Source: Vreelandella nigrificans (GTDB taxonomy: Bacteria > Pseudomonadota > Gammaproteobacteria > Pseudomonadales > Halomonadaceae). Taken from it: DNA of 64,000 nt. Location of the stretch: positions 1-64,000 of the forward strand of contig NZ_NWUX01000024.1 of NCBI RefSeq assembly GCF_002374315.1, given 5' to 3'. Both the position numbers and the translations under genes were made by a program. Positions 26,457 to 34,625 of this stretch are shown one piece after another. The notes under the pieces are model-generated. The model saw nothing but the letters and a program-made list of their open reading frames with translations. It was not told the DNA's origin and ran no database searches. Each line of letters begins with the position of its first letter. The stretch's first letter is position 1.

Positions 26457-27062
26457 ATGGGTCACAGTCAGGATAGTATCAGTCGTCCTACTAACGAAAA
26501 ATGGGTTACTGAAGAAGTGACGCTTAAAGTACTGAAGCCTTCTGCACGGGCTGTGATCCCTATGGCGATCTTTTACCTGATAGTCGCCGTGGCCATTACC
26601 TGGTTGCTGATCCAGTTCTACGTTGAGGTGGCGTGGGGTGCGAATCTACTGGCTGAAATAATTGGTGATCGTTTTCCGAATGACACTTGGTTTTGGTGGC
26701 TGCTAGGAAGCGTTTGGTGCCTCTGTTTGCTACAGCCACTTATTCGCCTTCTAGAATTGAAGACGGCTACATACGAGTTCACAAATCGTCGACTTCGCTA
26801 TACCGTCGGGATCCTTAGTCGGCGGCGGGATCAGATTGAACTTGTGAGGGTGCGTGACCTGACAGCCTTTCGGTCGCTGGTTCAGCGGTTACTTGGACTG
26901 GGGACGCTGAGAATGGAGACGGTTGACCGTACGCATCCTCAATTTGATCTGATAGCACAGAAGTCTGTGTATGAGCTCAAGGACTGGGTTCATGAACTGA
27001 ATGCCAGCGAACGGGCACGGCTTGGGTATCGTGAGTTCGAAGGCACCCAGGGGATTGGGTGA
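26457..27062 (+). CDS. Membrane protein with bacterial PH domain (YdbS/YdbT-like)
   Basis: The 201-aa protein has two membrane segments (about residues 28-52 and 78-97), then TYEFTNRRLRYTVGILSRRRDQIELVRVRDL, the bPH2 pattern. ATG 26457 is six bases after AGGAGG; an ATG at 26451 is too close to it. Role in the element unknown. Confidence 0.75.
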   Translation: MGHSQDSISRPTNEKWVTEEVTLKVLKPSARAVIPMAIFYLIVAVAITWLLIQFYVEVAWGANLLAEIIGDRFPNDTWFWWLLGSVWCLCLLQPLIRLLELKTATYEFTNRRLRYTVGILSRRRDQIELVRVRDLTAFRSLVQRLLGLGTLRMETVDRTHPQFDLIAQKSVYELKDWVHELNASERARLGYREFEGTQGIG

Positions 27063-27083
27063 TTTATATGGGGAATAGAGAAT

Positions 27084-27305
27084 ATGCCGAAAGATCTGAG
27101 CAGTGAGCGTATTGGAATACTTAATGCTGCCCGACTCCTAGGTGTGAGTGTTTCTGAACTCAAGGAGGCGTTGCGTCTTGGGAAAGACCTGCGAGGCAAT
27201 ACTCCGCCTCAGCCAATGGTGCAGGGTAGTGGCTCTAGTGGCACACAGATGCTCTTTCGTTTCGGTGATGTTATGGCCGTGGCTGAGAAAATCGGGAAGG
27301 GGTGA
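27084..27305 (+). CDS. Small helix-turn-helix-like ICE protein
   Basis: The 73-aa protein contains GILNAARLLGVSVSELKEALRLG (about residues 11-33), like a MerR/excisionase-type helix-turn-helix, and a C-terminal FRFGDVMAVAEKIG. It is probably a DNA-binding regulator. Follows the PH-domain gene by 21 bases. Confidence 0.6.
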   Translation: MPKDLSSERIGILNAARLLGVSVSELKEALRLGKDLRGNTPPQPMVQGSGSSGTQMLFRFGDVMAVAEKIGKG

Positions 27306-27330
27306 TGTGTTCGACGTTAGTCGTTGTAGC

Positions 27331-27380
27331 TGTGACGGCGCTTCTGCAATCGGATTCGTCGCTTCAGTCGCTTCGCGATC
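27331..27380 (+). repeat. Short duplicated fragment of topB
   Basis: These 50 bases are almost identical to 28667-28716 inside topB, with mismatches at 27342 and 27368 before they diverge near the end. The match sits in non-coding sequence upstream of topB in the same orientation. It looks like a relic of recombination or a partial topB copy. Confidence 0.75.
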
Positions 27381-27411
27381 ATCTGAAATATTCCTAAGAG
27401 AAGTAAATGTT

Positions 27412-27513
27412 ATGACAGACATCACATTCAGTAACTCCCTCCGCGATCAATTCCGTGACCCCGACGTGGACTCGTTACCGAAGCCGACGTTGAACGTCGA
27501 GCCACTACGGTAA
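27412..27513 (+). CDS. Possible 33-residue peptide upstream of topB
   Basis: A frame of 33 codons starts at ATG 27412, eight bases after AGAGAAG, and ends with LNVEPLR. No family recognised. It may be a real small protein or chance. Confidence 0.3.
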   Translation: MTDITFSNSLRDQFRDPDVDSLPKPTLNVEPLR

Positions 27514-27653
27514 GTGGCACCTCATCAACCAGTTAGCATTTTTAATCGCTATGGGAGGGCGGCCAAAATCACTCAATCCGGTATTACGGATTCTTCTTCA
27601 TCACCGTGCCTCACTCCTTGATCCTGTCTCCTATCATCTAATGGGAGATAAAT

Positions 27654-29666
27654 ATGCGACTTTTTCTCTGTGAAAAACCGTCTCAAGCGAGGGATATTGC
27701 TGGTGTCTTGGGGGCAAACCAGAAAGGCGACGGTTGTCTGAGAGGTGCTGGAGCTATCGTCACTTGGGCTTTTGGTCATTTGCTGGAGCAAGCTCCTCCT
27801 GAGGCCTACGATCCTGCTTATAAGCGATGGGCACTTGAGTTACTTCCTATTGTGCCGACTGATTGGAAGCTTGAAATCAAGGCGAGTGCCAAGAAGCAAT
27901 TCAATTTTATCCGAAAGCTACTCAAAGAAGCATCATCCGTGGTGATAGCCACCGATGCTGAGCGGGAAGGTGAACTCATCGCCCGTGAGATACTGGATTA
28001 CTGCGGCTATCGAGGGCCGGTGACACGTCTTTGGGTATCGGCAATGAACGAGCCATCAATCCGTAAAGCTCTGGCCGATATTCGACCTGGCGATTCAACC
28101 TTACGGCTCTACCAGGCTGCGCTTGGGCGCAGTCGTGCTGACTGGTTGGTCGGTATGAATATGACTCGCGCTTTCACAGTGCTGGCACAGCAGCACGGCT
28201 ATGATGGTGTGCTGTCGGTTGGGCGTGTGCAAACCCCTACGCTGCGTTTAGTAGTAGATCGCGATCGTGAGATTGCGAACTTTGTGCCAAAGCCATTTTG
28301 GGAGGTCGTGGGTCAGTTTAACGCTGAGGGTGGTGTATTCAGCGCCAAGTGGAAGCCGCGAGATGACTCCCTACTTGATGATGCAGGGCGCTGTATCAAT
28401 GAGCAGGCCGCACGATCACTGGTCCAGCGGGCAACGAATGGCCAAGGGCGTATTGTTCACCTTGAAACAGCCCGAAAGAAAGAAGCTCCGCCGTTGGTGT
28501 TTGACTTGGCGACATTGCAGCAGGAGGGATCGCGGCGTTATGGCTATGGGGCCCAGCAAGTGCTGGATATTGCACAGGCACTGTATGAGACCCATAAGGC
28601 GACAACCTATCCTCGGACCGACTGCCGCTACTTACCAGAGTCGATGCTGGACGAAGCGGAGGTGGTTGTGACGGCGCTACTGCAATCGGATTCGTCGCTT
28701 CAGCCGCTTCGCAACCGGCTGGATATGACGCGTCAGAGTCGCGTATGGAACGACAGTAAAATTACCGCGCACCATGGCATCATTCCTACGACGTCTCCTT
28801 GCAATTTATCACGCATGAGCGAGCCGGAGCGAAATCTCTACGATTTGGTTCGGCGGCATTATCTCGCCCAGTTTATGCCTCAGCATGAGTATGATCAGAC
28901 AGATGTAGTCGTAAAGCTTGAGGGAGAGAACTTTGTAGCGACGGGGCGACAGGTAAAAGTAGATGGATGGCGTGATCTTTTTCCACGTGTGACCAGTGAG
29001 GACGATGAGGAGAGTAAAGAGGGAAGTAGCCAGGCGTTACCAGTGTTGTCACAGGGTGAGGTTTGTCCTGTCCGCTCTCTTGATACGCTGACCAAGCAGA
29101 CAACGCCACCCAAGCCGTTCACGGAAGGCACGCTAATTGCTGCAATGAAGAATATTGCGCGTTTCGAGCCAAACGAGACGCTGAAGGCTCAGCTCAAGGC
29201 GACAGCAGGTATTGGGACGGAAGCGACACGTGCCGGGATTATTGAAACACTTATCAAACGTGGTTTTTTAAAACGCCAAAAACGTGCATTGCGCTCAACG
29301 CCAACTGGCCAGCAGCTGATTGGGGCGTTGCCGGAGCTATTGACCGCTCCTGGCATGACCGCACTTTGGGAGCAATCGCTGGATGAAGTTGAAGCAGGAC
29401 GTTTGAGCCTACAGGCGTTTATGGAACGTCAAGAAGCCTTGATTACCAAACTGGTTCAACATGCGTCTGGCGTGACGATGGCGCTACCGCAACAGCCATC
29501 CAAGAAGTGCCCGTTGTGTGGATCTCCCATGCGGAAGCGCAAGGGGGGGAATGGACCCTTCTGGGGATGTAGCCGTCATCCCGAATGCAAGGGAACCATC
29601 AACATCGGGAATAATAGCAAGCGTGGTAATGATAAACGCCGACCAGCAGCAAAGCGTTCTACTTAA
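27654..29666 (+). CDS. topB: DNA topoisomerase III, ICE-encoded
   Basis: The 670-aa type IA topoisomerase starts MRLFLCEKPSQARDIAGVLG. The Toprim domain has TDAEREGELIARE near residue 98; the active-site Tyr is in TTYPRTDCRYL near residue 318. A C-terminal zinc ribbon CPLCGSPMRKRKGGNGPFWGCSRHPEC is present. It probably resolves replication or transfer intermediates. GGGAGATAA precedes the ATG. Confidence 0.95.
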   Translation: MRLFLCEKPSQARDIAGVLGANQKGDGCLRGAGAIVTWAFGHLLEQAPPEAYDPAYKRWALELLPIVPTDWKLEIKASAKKQFNFIRKLLKEASSVVIATDAEREGELIAREILDYCGYRGPVTRLWVSAMNEPSIRKALADIRPGDSTLRLYQAALGRSRADWLVGMNMTRAFTVLAQQHGYDGVLSVGRVQTPTLRLVVDRDREIANFVPKPFWEVVGQFNAEGGVFSAKWKPRDDSLLDDAGRCINEQAARSLVQRATNGQGRIVHLETARKKEAPPLVFDLATLQQEGSRRYGYGAQQVLDIAQALYETHKATTYPRTDCRYLPESMLDEAEVVVTALLQSDSSLQPLRNRLDMTRQSRVWNDSKITAHHGIIPTTSPCNLSRMSEPERNLYDLVRRHYLAQFMPQHEYDQTDVVVKLEGENFVATGRQVKVDGWRDLFPRVTSEDDEESKEGSSQALPVLSQGEVCPVRSLDTLTKQTTPPKPFTEGTLIAAMKNIARFEPNETLKAQLKATAGIGTEATRAGIIETLIKRGFLKRQKRALRSTPTGQQLIGALPELLTAPGMTALWEQSLDEVEAGRLSLQAFMERQEALITKLVQHASGVTMALPQQPSKKCPLCGSPMRKRKGGNGPFWGCSRHPECKGTINIGNNSKRGNDKRRPAAKRST

Positions 29667-30409
29667 TATTCTCATGTTTTGTGGCTCCCTTAGTAAAAAT
29701 GCTTTCTCAGCGAGTTGTTGAAATGTTGACCAATGTGACTGGGGTGCCATAATAGCGGCGAACCCCGTTGGTTACTGTCGGTCATCAGTAACGCCCTTTG
29801 AGTGCTCTGACACTCTCGGTCCCGAAGTCTCCCAAACCACATGCAAGGAGACGTCCCCGCTGCCAGATCGATGGCCACCACTTTGCACTGTTGAGGGGAT
29901 TTGTGGTTCATTTGTCGTAGGTCAACCTGGTGCGTTGACCACTCTGCACTAACTGTTCAGTCCGGCCAGCAAACTGTCTCTTACTGTTAGGGATTGTTTG
30001 CTGGCCGGACTGACTTTGTCTTCACATTGGCGGTGCCCGCCGCTTAACCAATGGGATCCGTTTGTGCGGGGAGAAGCCGCGCAAAATCGTTAAGTACGAT
30101 ATGCCGATCAACGCCACCATAGGATCGGGTGTGGGTTGTTTCAGTACATGGCTATGAGGGACATGTTTGAAATGACAATCATTGTGGCAAGCTATCTTGA
30201 GCTACCCACCGGCAGGTAGGTGCATACTCTTCGATTCGTCGTGATTCACATAATTCAGGCTGGGGGGCTCCAACGGAGCGCCTTAGTTTGTACTGCGTCA
30301 ATACATCCCCTTTCCTTCATCCTTCCGATTAACATTTCTTATCGACCCTTTCCCGTGCTAGCGGCACCGTGAGACAGATTCTGTTCAGTGTCATCACGAG
30401 GCCAACTTG
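29667..30409. other. 740-bp non-coding region between topB and the transfer operon; oriT candidate
   Basis: No convincing gene lies here on either strand. It contains the ACCACTYTGCACT motif twice (29877 and 29938), an inverted repeat GGTCAAC / GTTGACC at 29920-29940, the long hairpin at 29957-30013, and a small stem GCTCC / GGAGC near 30266. Clustered direct and inverted repeats in a non-coding gap next to transfer genes are typical of transfer origins and of ICE promoters; which applies cannot be decided here. Confidence 0.45.
29957..30013. repeat. Long perfect hairpin in the non-coding region
   Basis: Eighteen-base arms beginning TCAGTCCGGCCAGCAAAC and ending with their exact complement flank a 21-base loop. 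No T tract follows on either strand, so it is not an ordinary intrinsic terminator. Confidence 0.85.
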
Positions 30410-31072
30410 ATGCGTTTCCCCCTCCGTTTGATTACCAGTGGTCTGGCTGCTGCTTTACTGGCCGGATGTGCCCACCACCAAACCACACCCACGACCGATT
30501 CCAGGACTGTTGATGCGGCAACATCACTTGAAATTACCCCTAAGCGAGAGCCTGATCTTGTGCGTCGTGAACATCGGGTCATTACCGGCCCAAACCCTCC
30601 GCGTACCGGCATCGTTGATCCAGATGTCTACAGCCAGGATCTGATCCCCGTTGAGGTGTTGCGTACAGGACGTTACCAACTTGTGACCACTCGTGCGCCT
30701 TTAGGCCAGCGTCATTTGCTCGAACAAACCATTCATGTCCGTATCCCGCCGAGCGTTGTCACTACGGTTGGCGATGGAATCCGATACACATTAAAGAATA
30801 CGGGTATTTCACTGTGTTCTGGTCAGGAAAATAACCAGCGCCTGCTGTTCAACAGCCCCCTGCCAGCCACGCATTACCACCTAGGGCCAATGTCGCTACG
30901 TGAGGCGCTGCAGGTACTAGCAGGTGATGCCTGGGAGCTGGAAATCGATCCGGTACTGCGTGAAGCCTGCTATCAGCAGCGTGACATTCGAACCGTTGAA
31001 ACCTGGGACGTAGTCTATCGCGCTGCTGGTGAGGGAGAAGATAGTCGTGAGGTGAGCAATGAACAGCTCTAA
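30410..31072 (+). CDS. PilL N-terminal domain lipoprotein of the ICE
   Basis: A 220-aa lipoprotein with lipobox LLAGC. The mature part carries the TIGR03748-like PilL N-domain: DVYSQDLIPVEVLRTGRYQLVTT, then GDGIRYTLKNTGISLC and LPATHYHLGPMSLREALQVLAG. It is the first gene of the transfer operon. No type IV pilus cluster follows, so it may anchor the secretion channel. The ATG at 30410 is preferred over the TTG just before it. Confidence 0.8.
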   Translation: MRFPLRLITSGLAAALLAGCAHHQTTPTTDSRTVDAATSLEITPKREPDLVRREHRVITGPNPPRTGIVDPDVYSQDLIPVEVLRTGRYQLVTTRAPLGQRHLLEQTIHVRIPPSVVTTVGDGIRYTLKNTGISLCSGQENNQRLLFNSPLPATHYHLGPMSLREALQVLAGDAWELEIDPVLREACYQQRDIRTVETWDVVYRAAGEGEDSREVSNEQL

Positions 31073-31883
31073 CGATGAGTCTCCAGATACGATTGTTGCT
31101 GAGCATGATGATCATCCGCCGAAGCCGAAAAGCAGCGGTAAGTCTCGTGTTAAATCTCGTTCGAAGATGCCGTTACCTGTCAAAGCTGGGGTAGGCGGTG
31201 TCGTTCTCGTGGGGGGATTCCTCATTTTAGTTGCACTGATACGGGGGGAGAGCAGTGGTGAGGAGAAATTCGAGAATTTGAAGATGGATGTAGCTGGCAC
31301 GCGAGCAGATCTTCTACTCATAGAAGAGCGGCTGACACAGTTTGAGGGCTTTGAAGAACGCTTGAAACGCTTGGATGAGGGGGGCGATGTACTACGTGAA
31401 AATCTGGAAGGCCTGAACGGCTATGAAACTCGCATGGATGCATTGGAACAGCGAATTAACCAGTTCAGTTCTCAGGTGGAATTACAGATGGTGGCGTTCT
31501 CAGAGCGGTTAGAGAACAAGCTGGAGGAGTCGGAGGCCGCTGTTGAGGCAGCTGAACAGCAGGCTCAGCTCGCTCGAGATGAGGCGCGGCGGGCGGCTTC
31601 AGCGCAAGCAGAAGCAGAGCGTTTGGCAGCTCGATCAACCTCGCAATCGCAAACATCGACAAGGCCTGTATCTCCAGCCCGACCGCCTTTTAGTATTTCA
31701 GGTGTGGAATTCCGAGGTGGTCGGAATTTCTTGAGTATTGCGAGCGGGCCGGTGAACTCGCTGGGTGATGTGAAATTGTTGGGTGAGCGTGATTCCGAAG
31801 GAGAGTGGCAGCTCGTCAACATCGGTAGCTCGTCTGCTGAGTTTTACTACCGGGGGCGCAGCGTGACGGTACCACTGCCATGA
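31059..31883 (+). CDS. Membrane-anchored coiled-coil transfer protein
   Basis: The 274-aa protein has a basic cytoplasmic tail, one membrane segment (about 45-63), a long coiled coil (about 70-190) and a C-terminal beta domain FSISGVEFRGGRNFLSIA...VKLLGERDSEGEWQLVNIG that resembles periplasmic pilus-assembly domains. Function not known. Overlaps its upstream neighbour by 14 bases. Confidence 0.65.
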   Translation: MNSSNDESPDTIVAEHDDHPPKPKSSGKSRVKSRSKMPLPVKAGVGGVVLVGGFLILVALIRGESSGEEKFENLKMDVAGTRADLLLIEERLTQFEGFEERLKRLDEGGDVLRENLEGLNGYETRMDALEQRINQFSSQVELQMVAFSERLENKLEESEAAVEAAEQQAQLARDEARRAASAQAEAERLAARSTSQSQTSTRPVSPARPPFSISGVEFRGGRNFLSIASGPVNSLGDVKLLGERDSEGEWQLVNIGSSSAEFYYRGRSVTVPLP

Positions 31884-31912
31884 AACAATTGAGGGATGAG
31901 AGGGGTGATCAA

Positions 31913-32638
31913 ATGAATCCTGCTTCAACGCGAGTTTTGGGATTGGCCATTGGGGCAGCCATGGTCTCCATGGTGTCAACGCAAGTCCTCGCTCAATCAT
32001 CCTCTGTTCTGGAGCAACTATCAGTGGAAGAGACTGAGGAAAAAAGTTCGCTTCGCACTGAGGCTAAAGAGTGGGGACTCAATGAGCGGGAGCTGGAACG
32101 CTACGAGCAATTGATGGAGGGGCTACGTGGCATTTGGTCGCCAAACCTGGATCCAGTGACGGCGTTGGGAATCGAGGCCGAAACTGCACAGGAGCGTCGA
32201 CGTTATGCCGAGCTGCTCGTAGAGATCGAGAAAGCGAGGGTAGAGCGTGAGCTGGCATTTCAACATGCATATGACGAAGCCTGGGCTCGCATGTATCCAG
32301 ATGATATGCCGATCAATCCGTTTCTTGAGAGTGATGGGCACCGTGTCAGCTCTTTGTTTCCCGAGACTCAAAACCCTCCACGGGTGAGCGTTCATGTTGC
32401 TGCAGACGGTTGTACTCGTTGTGATCAAACGATAGCAGAATTGCTGTCGAGCGGTGTCAGCATGGATATTTTTGTCATCGGAACGGACAGTGATGACAGC
32501 AAGATCCGTGCGTGGGCGCGAGAGCACTCTGTACCTGTCAGCCGTGTTCAGAGTCGCGAAATCACCCTTAATCATGGGCGTGTACAACCGTCACTAGGCG
32601 TAACGATTGAGAGCGTTCCTCAGGTTTTTTCTCAGTAG
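31913..32638 (+). CDS. TIGR03759 family integrating conjugative element protein
   Basis: The 241-aa exported protein has the family signature EWGLNERELERYEQLMEGLRGIWSPNLDPVTALGIEA, then ERRRYAEL. A thioredoxin-like half follows with the CTRCDQTI motif near residue 166. The ATG at 31913 follows AGGGGTG and gives a proper signal peptide; the frame from 31880 adds 11 residues with no site. Confidence 0.85.
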   Translation: MNPASTRVLGLAIGAAMVSMVSTQVLAQSSSVLEQLSVEETEEKSSLRTEAKEWGLNERELERYEQLMEGLRGIWSPNLDPVTALGIEAETAQERRRYAELLVEIEKARVERELAFQHAYDEAWARMYPDDMPINPFLESDGHRVSSLFPETQNPPRVSVHVAADGCTRCDQTIAELLSSGVSMDIFVIGTDSDDSKIRAWAREHSVPVSRVQSREITLNHGRVQPSLGVTIESVPQVFSQ

Positions 32639-32649
32639 TGGAGGTAGCC

Positions 32650-33480
32650 GTGAACGCATTCAACGTTTTTATTCGGAGGATGGGGAGAACGCTTAAGCGG
32701 CAGTCTGTTCTGTATGCCTTTTGCCTGTCAGGTTTGAGTTCAGCTGCAGCTGCTACGGATATCCCGGAGGCATATCACTTGGCGGCCGATATGCATGGTG
32801 TTCCCCCGGAGATCCTTTACGCCGTTGCCCTTAATGAGTCTAAGGTTCAGCTTGATCACGGCGTTCGTCCATGGCCATGGACGCTGAATATTGCGGGTAA
32901 GGGGTACCATTTTGCAACGCGAGATGAGGCATGTGACGCGCTATTCCGAGCACTGTTTGAAACAGAGATCATCGATGTAGGTATTGCTCAGCTCAATGTT
33001 CGATGGCAACCGCAATTATTTGGGGCTGGACACCGATTTGTGCATCACTGTGATGCACTTGAGCCGTATGCGAACTTGGAGGAGGCTGCCAGGCTGTTAC
33101 GGCAGCATTACGACGACAGTGGTGATTGGCTGGTAGCCGCTGGTCGCTACCATCGTCCAGCGGGCGGCGCTCCCGCTGCCCGGTATCGGCGAGCTATCGC
33201 CGCCAACTTGGCGAAACTGGAGGCGGGCAGTCCGTCTTTTCAACGTTCAACGGGCCGACTCCAAGTTCAGTTTGCTTCTGTAGAGGAGATTAATGCCTCT
33301 GCAGCATCACAATATAGCTCAACCCCTCAATCTTCATTTGCTTCTGTATCTGAGCAATACCAGCCGATTGCTATTGATCATTCTCTTAATTGGGTGTCTC
33401 CGTCGGAGCCAGAACCCGCAGAACCCGTGTCATGGATTGACCCGCATGTGCGTTGGGACCGACTGGTGGCGGCTCAATAA
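32650..33480 (+). CDS. Lytic transglycosylase (SLT-type) of the transfer system
   Basis: The 276-aa exported protein has the soluble lytic transglycosylase core: YHLAADMHGVPPEILYAVALNESK with the catalytic Glu, VGIAQLNVRW, and WLVAAGRYHRP. It opens peptidoglycan for the secretion channel. The GTG at 32650 follows GGAGG; the GTG at 32638 lies inside that site. The C-terminal 90 residues are Ser/Gln-rich. Confidence 0.87.
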   Translation: MNAFNVFIRRMGRTLKRQSVLYAFCLSGLSSAAAATDIPEAYHLAADMHGVPPEILYAVALNESKVQLDHGVRPWPWTLNIAGKGYHFATRDEACDALFRALFETEIIDVGIAQLNVRWQPQLFGAGHRFVHHCDALEPYANLEEAARLLRQHYDDSGDWLVAAGRYHRPAGGAPAARYRRAIAANLAKLEAGSPSFQRSTGRLQVQFASVEEINASAASQYSSTPQSSFASVSEQYQPIAIDHSLNWVSPSEPEPAEPVSWIDPHVRWDRLVAAQ

Positions 33481-33495
33481 CCAAGGAATTGCTTT

Positions 33496-34086
33496 ATGAA
33501 ACGAATAAGAATGGCTATGTCATTCGCAGGTGTGTTTGCCGTGATAGTTGTCAGTACACCGATGATGGCGCAATCCCAACTGATGCCAAGTGAGTCAGAG
33601 GTGGGGGATGTGGCCGCTGACTTAATGCCGGAATTGACGGTTGTGGCTGATCATGGGGGAGAGCCTGCTCGCCCGTATTTTGTGGCCATCGGAATGGCAG
33701 GTGTTCCTGAGTCAGAGGGGTATGTATCAGAGCCCCAGGAACCGTTGTCGATCAGTGAGTTGGATATGCTACCTGTTGTAAGTGAAACATTAACACCCGG
33801 GCGTGCGGAGGCACGGTCGCTTGAGTTGCCTGCGGGGACAACCCCCTTTTTTTTAGTCGGAGATGATGATCTCTCATTGAAATGGCTGGAACAACGTGGC
33901 GATATTCTTCGCTCCATGTATGCAGTGGGCTTAGTGGTAAACGTTCAGGGTGCCGAAGGCATGGAGCGGCTGCGCAATGCCGCTCCAGGGCTTGAGCTCC
34001 GACCTGTCGCAGGCGATGACCTTGCCGGACGCGTTGGCCTATCTCACTACCCTGTTTTGATTACCGCGACTCGTATTGAGCAGTGA
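33496..34086 (+). CDS. TIGR03765/PFL_4695-type ICE protein
   Basis: The 196-aa exported protein has a signal peptide ending MMAQ, then LTVVADHGGEPARPYF and the tail LSHYPVLITATRIEQ, both typical of the family. Function unknown; the position between the transglycosylase and TraD is conserved. Confidence 0.82.
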   Translation: MKRIRMAMSFAGVFAVIVVSTPMMAQSQLMPSESEVGDVAADLMPELTVVADHGGEPARPYFVAIGMAGVPESEGYVSEPQEPLSISELDMLPVVSETLTPGRAEARSLELPAGTTPFFLVGDDDLSLKWLEQRGDILRSMYAVGLVVNVQGAEGMERLRNAAPGLELRPVAGDDLAGRVGLSHYPVLITATRIEQ

Positions 34087-34097
34087 GGAACATTTCT

Positions 34098-34625
34098 ATG
34101 CCCCTTCGACTACCAACCACTGCTTTTGACTCTCTAGATGTTCCTGTGATCGGCCATTTTCCTGCCCTACCTGCCGAAGATGAACGCCGGTTACTTGCTG
34201 CTCGCTTGCTGATGATGGCGGGCCTTTCGTTTCGAAAGCTCCAACGACCACTCAATGAAGATGCACTGATTCGACAGATTAGCTCCATTGATCGGCTGGA
34301 TGCACTGGTGATTGATGTTGCCCTAGAGGTATTGCCGGCTGAGGTTTGGCACGATATTGAGGAGACGCTTGCGAGCTTCGGAAAGGATGCGATCCCTAAA
34401 ATCTATCAAGGGCGCGACCGACGTCTATGTGGGTTGATACTGGTACTTCGCAACAGACCACTCAGTGACGATGAGGACTTGGTGAAGCTTTTCAGGGGAT
34501 TTGACTCAGCGTGTCGTTACGATGAGGCGCACTACAACGCAATATTGGCGAATATGGCCGCACAAGGGGTGCTAAATGAAATTGCACATCTAGTGCTTGT
34601 GCATCTGGGGGAGCAGCAGCCTTGA
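34098..34625 (+). CDS. ICE-conserved hypothetical protein upstream of traD
   Basis: The 175-aa helical cytoplasmic protein has FPALPAEDERRLLAARLLMMAGLSFRKLQRPL and no recognised motif. The ATG at 34098 follows GAGGAAC. It overlaps traD by four bases. Confidence 0.68.
   Translation: MPLRLPTTAFDSLDVPVIGHFPALPAEDERRLLAARLLMMAGLSFRKLQRPLNEDALIRQISSIDRLDALVIDVALEVLPAEVWHDIEETLASFGKDAIPKIYQGRDRRLCGLILVLRNRPLSDDEDLVKLFRGFDSACRYDEAHYNAILANMAAQGVLNEIAHLVLVHLGEQQP

Noticed and set aside
29957..30013. Ordinary intrinsic terminator
   Set aside because: The stem has no T tract on either side and the loop is 21 bases long; it also lies 290 bases past the topB stop.
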